Part shown: positions 1-6,535 of the stretch, in pieces
Numbering within the stretch: the stretch's first letter is position 1
Layout: each line of letters starts with the position of its first letter
DNA from: Trueperaceae bacterium
GTDB taxonomy: Bacteria > Deinococcota > Deinococci > Deinococcales > Trueperaceae
Length of the DNA stretch: 9,043 bases
NCBI GenBank assembly: GCA_007130445.1
Contig: SLSM01000235.1
Coordinates: 1 to 9,043 of the forward strand
Reading direction: 5' to 3'
The notes under the pieces: model-generated
The model's input: the letters and a program-made list of their open reading frames with translations, nothing else
The model's database searches: none
What the model was told of the DNA's origin: nothing
Position numbers and translations under genes: made by a program

Positions 1-1
1 G

Positions 2-1975
2 GTCGAGGGCATCACGGCCCGCGGCGCGTGGCTGGCCGTGCTGCGGCACTTCCGCGAGCTGGGGCGCGATCCGATGGCCGAGCCGTTCAGCGTCGTCGGC
101 ATCGGCGACATGTCGGGCGACGTGTTCGGCAACGGCCTGCTGCAGAGCCCACACGCTCGTCTGATCGCCGCGTTCAACCACCAGCACGTGTTCGTCGATC
201 CCGACCCCGACCCGGCGCGCTCGTTCGCCGAGCGCTCGCGCCTGTTCGCGCTGCCGCGTTCACTCTGGAGCGACTACGATCCCGCCGCGATCAGCGCCGG
301 CGGCGGCGTCTTCGAGCGCCACGCCAAGCGGATCGCACTGAGTCCCGAGATCCGTCGGGCGCTCGGCATCAGCGCCGAGACGCTGTCGGGCCAGGAGCTC
401 GTGCGGGCCGTGTTGCGCGCCGAGGTCGACCTGCTCTGGAACGGCGGCATCGGCACCTACGTGAAGGCCTCGTCGGAGCGCAACGCCGACGTCGGCGACA
501 CCACCAACGACCACGTCCGCGTCGACGCGACCGAGCTGCGGGCCAAGGTGGTGGGGGAGGGCGGCAACCTCGGGCTCACGCAGCTCGCCCGCATCGAGTT
601 CGCCCGCCGCGGCGGCCACATCAACACCGACGCGATCGACAACGCCGGTGGCGTGGCGATGTCCGACCGCGAGGTCAACATCAAGATGCTGCTGCAGCCG
701 CTGGTGCGCACCGGCGAGTTGAGCGAGGTGCAGCGCAACCGCCTGCTCAAGGGGATGACCGACGACGTCTCGCGGCTGGTGCTCCACGACGTATCGCGCC
801 AGGCGCTGGCGCTCAGCCTGGCCGAGCGGCGCAGCCGCGCCGATCTCAGCGTGTTCGACTCGCTCATCGTGTACCTGACCTCGCGTGGCATGAACGCGAA
901 CGTCGAGCAACTCCCCAACCAGCGCGCGCTGGCCGAGCGGGCGAAGGCCGGCGAGGGGCTGACGCGCCCCGAGCTCGCCATCGTGATGGCGTACGTGAAG
1001 ATGGGCATCTACCGCCGCCTGCTCGAGACCGACGTGCCGAACGACGTCGCGCTCCGCCACTACCTGGTGCACTACTTCCCCGGCGAGCTGAGCGAGCGCT
1101 TCGCCGACGCCGTGCGCCGGCACCCGTTGCACAACGAGATCGCCGCCACGCAGATGACCAACCTGGCGGTCGACCTGCTGGGCATGACGTTCGTGCACCG
1201 CATGATCCGCGACACCGGTGCCAGCCCCGCCGAAATCATCCGAGCGGGCCTGATCGCGTTCGAGGTGATCGACGCCGAGGCACTGCTCGAGCGCCTGAAC
1301 GCGCTGCCGGTGAGCGTCCCGGCCGACACCCTCTACCGCGCGCTCGACGCCCAGGTGGAGGCGATCGGCGGGCTGGTGCGCTGGATGCTCCTCAACGACC
1401 TGTCGGGCGAGGACGTGGGCGCCTTCGTCGACGCCTATCGCGGGCCGCTCGCCGCGATCAGGCGCGACCTCGCCGACCTGCTGCCCGGTGCCGAGAAGCG
1501 CCGCTACCAGGAGCTGGTCAAGGCCTTCCAGGCCGGCGGCTTCGTGGGCGAACTCGCGCACGAGGTCGCGACGTTCACGTACGTCCCGTCCAGCCTGGGT
1601 GTGATCGAGGTGACGCGCCGCACCGGCGCGCCACTGAGCGGCGTCGCGAAGCGCTTCTTCCAGGTGGGCGAGCGCCTGGGCCTGGGCTGGCTGCGCGACG
1701 AGCTCGCCGCGCTCCCGCCAAGCGGGCGCTGGGCGACGATCGCCCTGGGCGGTCTCATCATGGACCTGCGGCAGGTGCAGCAGGCGATCACCGAGCGCTT
1801 CTTGCGCGCCCGCGAGAGCGAGCCGAAGCTGTCGCTCGAGGCCTTCCTGGAGCGCTCGCCGAACGTGCTCAGGCGCTTCGACGAGGCCTACGCGCAACTG
1901 CGCGAGGCGGACGCCGTCGACCTGGCGTCGGGCAGCGTCCTGGCGCGGCTGCTCGAGCAGGTGCGCACGGGCTGA
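2..1975 (+). CDS. NAD-specific glutamate dehydrogenase, large type, C-terminal part (5' end outside window)
   Basis: Oxidative deamination of L-glutamate to 2-oxoglutarate and ammonia with NAD, in the cytoplasm, by the very large bacterial glutamate dehydrogenase family (Bac_GDH, usually about 1600 residues). The frame is open from base 2 and ends with TGA at 1973-1975, giving the last 657 residues. Visible family signatures, numbered from the window edge, are GITARGAW near residues 4-11, the nucleotide-binding stretch GDMSGDVFGNG at 35-45, NGGIGTYVKAS near 147, EGGNLGLTQ near 186, and NTDAIDN followed by SDREVNIK around 208-228. The rest is the helical C-terminal domain typical of this family. 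One conserved segment is altered: from memory, relatives read IDNSAGVDCSDHEVN where this protein has IDNAGGVAMSDREVN, so activity is likely but not certain. The gene converges on hemW. A large antisense frame lies over it and is a composition artefact. Confidence 0.95.
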   Translation, partial: VEGITARGAWLAVLRHFRELGRDPMAEPFSVVGIGDMSGDVFGNGLLQSPHARLIAAFNHQHVFVDPDPDPARSFAERSRLFALPRSLWSDYDPAAISAGGGVFERHAKRIALSPEIRRALGISAETLSGQELVRAVLRAEVDLLWNGGIGTYVKASSERNADVGDTTNDHVRVDATELRAKVVGEGGNLGLTQLARIEFARRGGHINTDAIDNAGGVAMSDREVNIKMLLQPLVRTGELSEVQRNRLLKGMTDDVSRLVLHDVSRQALALSLAERRSRADLSVFDSLIVYLTSRGMNANVEQLPNQRALAERAKAGEGLTRPELAIVMAYVKMGIYRRLLETDVPNDVALRHYLVHYFPGELSERFADAVRRHPLHNEIAATQMTNLAVDLLGMTFVHRMIRDTGASPAEIIRAGLIAFEVIDAEALLERLNALPVSVPADTLYRALDAQVEAIGGLVRWMLLNDLSGEDVGAFVDAYRGPLAAIRRDLADLLPGAEKRRYQELVKAFQAGGFVGELAHEVATFTYVPSSLGVIEVTRRTGAPLSGVAKRFFQVGERLGLGWLRDELAALPPSGRWATIALGGLIMDLRQVQQAITERFLRARESEPKLSLEAFLERSPNVLRRFDEAYAQLREADAVDLASGSVLARLLEQVRTG

Positions 1976-1988
1976 CGCCGCGCCACGG

Positions 1989-2012
1989 GAGCGCGCGGCC
2001 GGCGGCGCGCTC
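1989..2012. terminator. Candidate bidirectional terminator between convergent genes
   Basis: The 60-bp gap between the glutamate dehydrogenase stop and the hemW stop contains a perfect 8-bp inverted repeat: GAGCGCGC at 1989-1996 and GCGCGCTC at 2005-2012, with an 8-nt loop. A separate 12-bp palindrome, GGCCCGCGGGCC, lies at 2021-2032, three bases beyond the hemW stop. Neither is followed by a run of T on either strand, so this is not a classical intrinsic terminator. The position between converging genes is the main argument. In such GC-rich DNA short palindromes also occur by chance. Confidence 0.35.
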
Positions 2013-2035
2013 GGGTGCCCGGCCCGCGGGCCCGA

Positions 2036-3169
2036 TCACGCATCGTCGTGGGCCGCGAAGAACGGCCTCAGGACGGCGTTCAGCAGCATCACGCCGCGGC
2101 GCGTGGCGACCACTCGGTCGCCGTGGCGTCGCAACGTGCCCTGGGCGGTGGCCGCCGCGACCTGCGGCGCGTAGCGCTCGAAGGGGTCGATGCCGGTGCG
2201 CGCGTGCACCAGGCGCGCGTCCACGCCCTCACGCGTCCGCAGGCCGGTCATCAGCAACTCGAGCGCGAGCGTGGCGCCGTCCACGGGTGTGCGCTCCGGC
2301 GCCTCGCCCGCCAGCCAGGCCTTGATCGGCGCGTTGCGCGTGCGCACGCCGCGCGTGCCGGGCGGGTCGTCCGGGTCCGGCGGCTCGAACCCGGCTGCGC
2401 TCGGGCCCAGCGCCAACCAGCCGTCGCCGCGCCAATACACGCGGTTGTGATGGCTCTCGAAGCCGGGGCGGGCGTGGTTCGAGACCTCGTAGCGTTCGAG
2501 GGCGTTCGCGGCGAGCAGCGACTCGGCCAGCTCGAAGTCGTCCGCGGCGCGTTCCTCGTCGACGCGCACGCCGCGCCGCGCGAACGGCGTGAACGGCTCG
2601 ATCGTGAGCGTGTAGACGCTCACGTGCTGCGCGCCGCTCGCGGCGGCGGCGGCGAGGTCGGCCCGGACGTCCTGGCCCGGTACGGCGGTGATCACGTCGA
2701 GCGACACCGCGAGCCCGGCGGCGAGGGCGTGCTCGACCGCCCGCAGCGCCTCGGCGCCGCTGTGCGAGCGTCCCAGGAAGCGCAGCACGGCGTCCTGCGT
2801 CGACTGCATGCCGATCGACACCCTGGTGACGCCGTCGTCGCGCCAGCGCGCCGCGCGCGCCGCGTCGAACGTTCCCGGGTCGGCCTCGAGCGTCGTCTCG
2901 AGCGCGCCCAGGCCGCCCCAGCCTCGGCGCACGGCGCCCAGCACGCGCGAGAGCTCGGCGTCGTCCAGGTGCGACGGCGTCCCGCCACCGAGGTAGAGCG
3001 TTCGCAGCCGCCCCGACCAACGCGCCGCCAGCGCCTCGGCCTCGGCCTCGATGCGCGTCAGGTACGCCGCCACGAGGCCCTCGTGGCGGCGCATCTTGTG
3101 GAAGTCGCAGTACGGGCACACCTGCGGGCAGAACGGGACGTGCAGGTACAGCGAGCCGGGCGTCTCCAC
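2036..3169 (-). CDS. hemW: HemW-type radical SAM protein (haem chaperone; coproporphyrinogen III oxidase-like)
   Basis: Radical SAM protein of 377 residues, the normal HemW length. HemW binds a 4Fe-4S cluster and haem and is thought to deliver haem to apoproteins; it was long annotated as oxygen-independent coproporphyrinogen oxidase. The cluster motif CPQVCPYC holds C14, C18 and C21 and is followed by DF. True HemN has a fourth cysteine in that position, so HemW is the better name. GGGTPS at 61-66 is the SAM-binding glycine motif, DVITAVPGQ at 158-166 fits the core, and HNRVYW at 241-246 is a HemW hallmark. The last 90 residues resemble the HemW C-terminal domain. The GTG at 3169-3167 is chosen because it lies just before the conserved LYLHVPFC stretch and 6 nt after a TACACT box. 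There is no ATG further upstream in frame and no Shine-Dalgarno sequence. It is transcribed divergently from the methyltransferase gene. Confidence 0.93.
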   Translation of the reverse strand: METPGSLYLHVPFCPQVCPYCDFHKMRRHEGLVAAYLTRIEAEAEALAARWSGRLRTLYLGGGTPSHLDDAELSRVLGAVRRGWGGLGALETTLEADPGTFDAARAARWRDDGVTRVSIGMQSTQDAVLRFLGRSHSGAEALRAVEHALAAGLAVSLDVITAVPGQDVRADLAAAAASGAQHVSVYTLTIEPFTPFARRGVRVDEERAADDFELAESLLAANALERYEVSNHARPGFESHHNRVYWRGDGWLALGPSAAGFEPPDPDDPPGTRGVRTRNAPIKAWLAGEAPERTPVDGATLALELLMTGLRTREGVDARLVHARTGIDPFERYAPQVAAATAQGTLRRHGDRVVATRRGVMLLNAVLRPFFAAHDDA

Positions 3170-3175
3170 GGGGCC

Positions 3176-3181
3176 AGTGTA
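3176..3181 (-). promoter_or_regulatory. Predicted -10 box (TACACT) of hemW, leaderless
   Basis: Read on the minus strand, TACACT ends 6 nt before the hemW GTG, which would put the transcription start at or next to the start codon. No TTGACA-like -35 is found at the usual spacing; the position 17 bp upstream is filled by the -10 box of the opposite gene. The same TA(C/G)(A/G)CT hexamer precedes three other genes in the window. Confidence 0.6.
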
Positions 3182-3198
3182 GGCGGGTACGAAGGGGG

Positions 3199-3204
3199 TA
3201 CGCT
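3199..3204 (+). promoter_or_regulatory. Predicted -10 box (TACGCT) of the methyltransferase gene, leaderless
   Basis: TACGCT is followed by 6 nt (CGACAC) and then the GTG at 3211. No Shine-Dalgarno sequence lies before the start. The hexamer faces away from the hemW box, with exactly 17 bp between them, so each box occupies the place where the other promoter would have its -35 element. Confidence 0.6.
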
Positions 3205-3210
3205 CGACAC

Positions 3211-4413
3211 GTGCCCCGACGCCCTGCCCTGAAACGCCCTGCCCCGAAACGCCCTGCCTCGAAGCGTCCGGCCCTGAATCGTCCTGCGTCGAGACCCGCG
3301 CCTCCGCAGCGCCCCGTCGCCCGCCAGAGCGCTGCGCTGCCGTTCGAGCTCGCGGTGGCCCCCGGCCTGGCCGACCTCGCCCTGAACGAGGTGCGGGCGC
3401 TGGCGAGGCGTTCGCGGCTGCCCGCGCTGGAGACGACCGTCCGCGACGACGCGATCGCGGTGGCGTGGCCGGGCGACCCCGCCGAGCTGCACGCCCTGCG
3501 CACCGTCCAGTCGGTCGCCCGCGTGTGGCGCTTCGACGTGCCGCGGCCCAAGGCGCTGCTCGACAACACCGCCGTGCGCACGCTCGTCGACGGTGTCCGG
3601 ACGATCGTGGAGAGCGCCCGGCCGGCGCGTTTCGAGGGCCTGCGCCTCTCCGCCGCAGGCTCCGGCAGCGCCGTGATGCAGCGCTTGGCCGAGGCGCTGG
3701 CCGCGGGCGTGGGGCTGCCGCTCGCGGGCGACGCGGGCGATCTGGTGGTGCGCGTGCGACGCGGTGAGGGCAGAGCGTGGGAGGTGCTGGTGCGGACCAC
3801 GCCGCGGCCGCTCTCGGTGCGGGCCTGGCGCGTCTGCGACCGCCCCGGCGGGATCGACGCCGCCCTGGCCGCCGCGCTCGTGCGGCTCGCCGGCGTGCGC
3901 CCAGGCGACCGCGTCGCCAACCCCATGCTCGGCGGCGGCACGCTGCTGATCGAGCGCGCCCTCGCCGGCCCCGCCGCCTGCCTGCACGGCGTCGACACCG
4001 ACCTCGAGGCGCTGGCGTGCGCGCAGCGCAACGCCGCCGCCGCCGGCGTGTCCGAGCGCATGGTGCTCGTGCCCGGCGACGCGACGCTGGCCATCGACCC
4101 GCCGACCGGCGGCGACGCCGCCGCCGCGGACGGTGGTCCGAGGCGGCGCTACGACCTCGTCCTGGTCGACCCACCGTGGGGCGACGCCGTCGGCGATCAC
4201 GTCGCCAACGCGGCCCTCTACGCGGCGCTGCTGCGCGTCGCGGCGTCCCAGACCGTGACCGGCGGGCACCTCCTGATGGTCACGCACGAGGTGCGCCTGG
4301 CGGAGCGGCTCCTGGGCGACCACCCGGCCTGGGGGGTGCGCCATGCGCGGCGCGTCTGGCAGGGTGGCCATCGGCCGCTGTGCGCCCTGCTCGAGCGCCT
4401 CCCCGGCGGCTGA
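3211..4413 (+). CDS. THUMP-type class I SAM-dependent RNA methyltransferase, TrmN/Trm14-like
   Basis: Probable N2-guanine methyltransferase acting on tRNA (TrmN of Thermus makes m2G at position 6); an rRNA target of the RlmL type is the alternative. The protein has 400 residues in three parts. Residues 1-36 are a basic tail of KRPAx repeats. Residues about 44-200 look like the ferredoxin-like plus THUMP RNA-binding region, including the opening FELAVAPGLADLALNE and the exit LSVRAWRV. Residues about 212-400 are a Rossmann methyltransferase: NPMLGGGTLLIE (237-248) is SAM motif I, GVDTDLEALACAQRN (260-274) is motif II, and DLVLVDPPWGD (315-325) carries the catalytic DPPW. Motif I has N237 where relatives usually have D. 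The GTG start is set by the TACGCT box; the next in-frame GTG would cut into the RNA-binding region. The substrate is inferred from family resemblance only. Confidence 0.78.
   Translation: MPRRPALKRPAPKRPASKRPALNRPASRPAPPQRPVARQSAALPFELAVAPGLADLALNEVRALARRSRLPALETTVRDDAIAVAWPGDPAELHALRTVQSVARVWRFDVPRPKALLDNTAVRTLVDGVRTIVESARPARFEGLRLSAAGSGSAVMQRLAEALAAGVGLPLAGDAGDLVVRVRRGEGRAWEVLVRTTPRPLSVRAWRVCDRPGGIDAALAAALVRLAGVRPGDRVANPMLGGGTLLIERALAGPAACLHGVDTDLEALACAQRNAAAAGVSERMVLVPGDATLAIDPPTGGDAAAADGGPRRRYDLVLVDPPWGDAVGDHVANAALYAALLRVAASQTVTGGHLLMVTHEVRLAERLLGDHPAWGVRHARRVWQGGHRPLCALLERLPGG
3220..3294 (+). repeat. Five tandem 15-bp repeats coding for KRPAx
   Basis: Five adjacent 15-bp units start at 3220, 3235, 3250, 3265 and 3280. 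The first two are CGCCCTGCCCTGAAA and CGCCCTGCCCCGAAA, differing at one base; the later three have diverged further, mostly at third codon positions. In the methyltransferase frame they read RPALK, RPAPK, RPASK, RPALN and RPASR. The block lies just downstream of the methyltransferase start and upstream of the divergent hemW promoter. The graded divergence suggests stepwise duplication followed by selection to keep the peptide. Confidence 0.85.
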
Positions 4414-4443
4414 AGCGCCCACGGGGACGCCCAGGACGCGTGC

Positions 4444-4449
4444 TAGGCT
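4444..4449 (+). promoter_or_regulatory. Predicted extended -10 box (TGC-TAGGCT) of the LytM-like gene
   Basis: TAGGCT ends 7 nt before the ATG at 4457. It is preceded by TG at 4441-4442 with one base between, which gives the extended form TGnTAnnnT and could compensate for the lack of a visible -35. It lies in the 43-bp gap after the methyltransferase stop, so the LytM-like and AI-2E genes probably form their own unit. Transcription starting 6-8 nt downstream would give a leaderless mRNA. Confidence 0.65.
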
Positions 4450-4456
4450 GGACGTC

Positions 4457-5212
4457 ATGCGCAGCGCCCTGGCCCCCCTGGCACCGCTCACGCGGCTCCG
4501 GCCCGGCTGGTACCTGCTCGCCTTTCTGGTCGTCTACGCCCTCGTGGTCACCCTCCAATGGCGCGCGGCCGCCGCCGAGTTGCGCGACGTCCGCATGACC
4601 GAGGCGGCCGCGGGGTCCGCCGAGCCCGTCGAGCCGGCGCGGTCGGCCGCGGTCGAGTCGGGCCTGTGGTTCCCCGTCCCGGGCGCCCGCATCCCCAGCG
4701 ACGACGACCACCTGCCGGGCGCCGCTCGCGCCTACCGCGCCGGCGTCGCGGAGGGGTTCACCTTCTGGCCCGAGACCAGCGGCGTGCCGATCGTCCACGG
4801 CACACCCGTGATCGCCGCCGGGAGCGGCGAGGTGATCCGCGCCGACGTCGGCTACGTCGAGCCGTCGCCCTCCGAATGGGAGGCGCTGCTCGTGCGGGTG
4901 GACGGCGGCGCCGACGATACCGACCTCGACCTCCTGCGCGGTCGCCAGGTGTGGTTGCGCCTCGACGACGGTCGCGTCCTGCGCTACGGCCACCTGGCGT
5001 CGGTCCGCAGCGGCTTGAGCGTGGGACAGCGCGTGCCCCGGGGCCGCGTGATCGGGACCGTCGGGAACTCCGGCACGCCGGACGGCGTCGCGGGCCGCGC
5101 CGGCAACGCCCGCCTCCACTTCGAGGTGCGCGAGGGCGACACCTACTTCGGTGCCGACCTGGCCCCGGACGAGGTCCGCCTGGCGGCGACCTCGCTGTTC
5201 ACGGGACCATGA
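4457..5212 (+). CDS. Membrane-anchored LytM/M23 family protein, probably a catalytically inactive pseudopeptidase
   Basis: Protein of 251 residues with a short basic N-terminus, one membrane segment at about 18-35 (WYLLAFLVVYALVVTLQW), a linker, and an M23/LytM domain at about 80-240 that should lie outside the membrane. The fold markers are GTPVIAAGSGEVI, RYGHLAS (H179), GQRVPRGRVIGTVGNSGT and LHFEV (H221). M23 enzymes cut peptidoglycan cross-bridges with zinc held by H and D of an HxxxD-type motif and the last H of HxH. Here A98 and T102 stand where H and D are expected (AEGFT), and R219 replaces the first H of HxH (RLH). Only H179 and H221 remain. It is therefore probably a binding or activator domain, as in EnvC and NlpD. 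An upstream in-frame ATG at 4343 is rejected because it lies inside the methyltransferase gene; the TAGGCT box supports 4457. The stop overlaps the AI-2E start (ATGA), implying coupled translation. Confidence 0.85.
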   Translation: MRSALAPLAPLTRLRPGWYLLAFLVVYALVVTLQWRAAAAELRDVRMTEAAAGSAEPVEPARSAAVESGLWFPVPGARIPSDDDHLPGAARAYRAGVAEGFTFWPETSGVPIVHGTPVIAAGSGEVIRADVGYVEPSPSEWEALLVRVDGGADDTDLDLLRGRQVWLRLDDGRVLRYGHLASVRSGLSVGQRVPRGRVIGTVGNSGTPDGVAGRAGNARLHFEVREGDTYFGADLAPDEVRLAATSLFTGP

Positions 5213-6525
5213 GCGACGCATCGGAGGGTCGCCGCGTGGGCGACGGCGCGGTGCCAGGCGACACGGCCGACGGCGCGCCGCGCGACGCGGTGCCAGCCGT
5301 CGCCGACGATGCGGCGCTCGCTCCGCACGAGGTGACCGCCATCGAGCTGCTGTGGCGCAGCGTGTGGGTGCGCGGCATCGTCTACGTCGTGGCCGCGGTG
5401 CTGGTGCTGATCGTGCTCGTCACGCAGCAGCAGCGCTACATGTTCGCGTTGCAAGTCGGCACGATCGGCTTCCTCATCGCCTACGTGCTCAACCCGTTGG
5501 TCGACCTGCTCCAACGCCTCCGCATCGGTCGCGGTCTCGCCGTCGTGCTCGTCTACCTGCTGCTGCTCAACGTGTTCGTGCTCGGATCCGTGCTCCTGAC
5601 GCAGGTCGTGGCGGAGACCGCCCGCTTCGTGGCGCTCGTGCCGTCGGCGGTCGAGGAGCTGACGGGTCTGTTCGGGCGCCTCTCGGTGTGGTTCTCGGGC
5701 ATCCTCGACGCGGCGCCCGACTTCCTGCAGGAGCGCTTCGGCGTCGATCTCACCGGCGACGAGCTCGCCCAGCAGGTCCAAGAGCAACTCGCGGCGTGGG
5801 TCACGGCCCTGGCGCAGGCGCTCAACCGCTTCCTCGAGCGCTTGGTGGCGGAGGGACCGTCGGTGCTCATGGCCGGCGCGACGACCATCATCTCCACCAC
5901 CTTCCAGGTGGTCCTCATCGTGATCGGCAGCGCCTACATCCTGTACGACTACCATCGCCTGGCGGCCAACGTCCGGCGCTACGTGCCGGTGCGCTGGCGC
6001 ACGGTGCACGCCGACCTCAGCGTCAAGGCCGACCGCGCCGTCGGCGGGTACCTGCGCGGGCAGATCATGATCACGATCATCCTCGGTGTCCTGATCTGGA
6101 TCGGCCTGACGCTCTCGGGCGTGCCGCTCGCGCTCGCGATCTCGTTCCTGGCCGCGGTGTTCAACCTGGTGCCGTACCTCGGCCCGGTCGTGGGCACGCT
6201 GCCCGCCGTGCTGCTCGGGCTGACGGTCTCGCCCCTCACGGCGTTGCTGGCCCTGATCGTGTTCGTGGTGGCCAACCAGATCGAGGCGCACCTGCTCTCG
6301 CCCATGATCCTCGGCAAGTCGACCGACATCCACCCGGTGACGGTGCTGATCTCGATCCTCATCGGCATCGGCTTCCTGGGCATCCTCGGGGCGTTCATCG
6401 CGGTGCCGATCGCGGCGATGGCGAAGGTCGTGCTGGAGGAGTACGTCCTGACGCGGCCCGCCTACCAGGAGCCCGACGAGGTCGGCGCACCGCCGAAGGA
6501 CGGGGGCGCGGCAGCGCCGGGCTAG
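5209..6525 (+). CDS. AI-2E family transporter (PF01594-type polytopic membrane protein)
   Basis: Integral membrane protein of 438 residues. Members of this family have been linked to autoinducer-2 export or to ion/proton antiport, and the substrate cannot be read from sequence. A 50-residue hydrophilic N-terminus is followed by membrane segments at about 56-71, 79-97 and 108-132, a soluble helical stretch at 133-218, then segments at about 221-247, 284-304, 306-325, 328-356 and 377-404. Family signatures are YLRGQ (281-285), FNLVPYLGPVVGTLPAVL (318-335), NQIEAHLLSPMILGK (356-370) with DIHPVTVLIS after it, and a glycine-rich last hydrophobic pair ending in AVPIAAMAK. The ATG overlaps the stop of the LytM-like gene by 4 bp and has no promoter box of its own, so the two are co-translated. 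The stop codon TAG forms the first three bases of the predicted ftsK -10 box. Confidence 0.93.
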   Translation: MSDASEGRRVGDGAVPGDTADGAPRDAVPAVADDAALAPHEVTAIELLWRSVWVRGIVYVVAAVLVLIVLVTQQQRYMFALQVGTIGFLIAYVLNPLVDLLQRLRIGRGLAVVLVYLLLLNVFVLGSVLLTQVVAETARFVALVPSAVEELTGLFGRLSVWFSGILDAAPDFLQERFGVDLTGDELAQQVQEQLAAWVTALAQALNRFLERLVAEGPSVLMAGATTIISTTFQVVLIVIGSAYILYDYHRLAANVRRYVPVRWRTVHADLSVKADRAVGGYLRGQIMITIILGVLIWIGLTLSGVPLALAISFLAAVFNLVPYLGPVVGTLPAVLLGLTVSPLTALLALIVFVVANQIEAHLLSPMILGKSTDIHPVTVLISILIGIGFLGILGAFIAVPIAAMAKVVLEEYVLTRPAYQEPDEVGAPPKDGGAAAPG

Positions 6526-6528
6526 ACT
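6523..6528 (+). promoter_or_regulatory. Predicted -10 box (TAGACT) of ftsK, overlapping the upstream stop codon
   Basis: TAGACT ends 7 nt before the ftsK GTG at 6536, and its first three bases are the TAG stop of the AI-2E gene. No Shine-Dalgarno sequence is seen in GAGCGGC between box and start. No TTGACA-like -35 is visible in the upstream coding sequence. It matches the TA(C/G)(A/G)CT pattern of the three other predicted promoters, so ftsK may be transcribed separately as a leaderless mRNA as well as by read-through. Confidence 0.6.
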
Positions 6529-6535
6529 GAGCGGC

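Noticed and set aside
260..1897. Long open frame on the minus strand (545 codons) opposite the glutamate dehydrogenase
   Set aside because: It has no recognisable motif and is rich in H, R, Q, A and V, as expected when the complement of GC-rich third positions is read. The plus-strand frame carries clear family signatures over the same bases.
2021..2032. 12-bp perfect palindrome GGCCCGCGGGCC as an operator
   Set aside because: Made only of G and C in G/C-rich DNA, it lies between two convergent gene ends where an operator has no promoter to act on. It is kept only as part of the possible terminator region.
28..2325. Plus-strand open frame of 765 codons overlapping the glutamate dehydrogenase and running into hemW
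   Set aside because: Its translation is an arginine/alanine-rich low-complexity product and crosses the convergent gene boundary. It is a composition artefact.
3170..4174. In-frame upstream extension of hemW, and other minus-strand frames, through the methyltransferase gene
   Set aside because: The extension would add over 300 residues of R/A/P-rich sequence antisense to an enzyme with clear motifs, including QGVSG repeats that are just the reverse reading of the KRPAx repeat block. Normal HemW length starts at 3169.
4343..4456. Upstream ATG for the LytM-like gene adding 38 residues
   Set aside because: It lies within the methyltransferase coding region and encodes no signal or membrane feature. 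The ATG at 4457 follows a TAGGCT box and leads directly into the membrane anchor.
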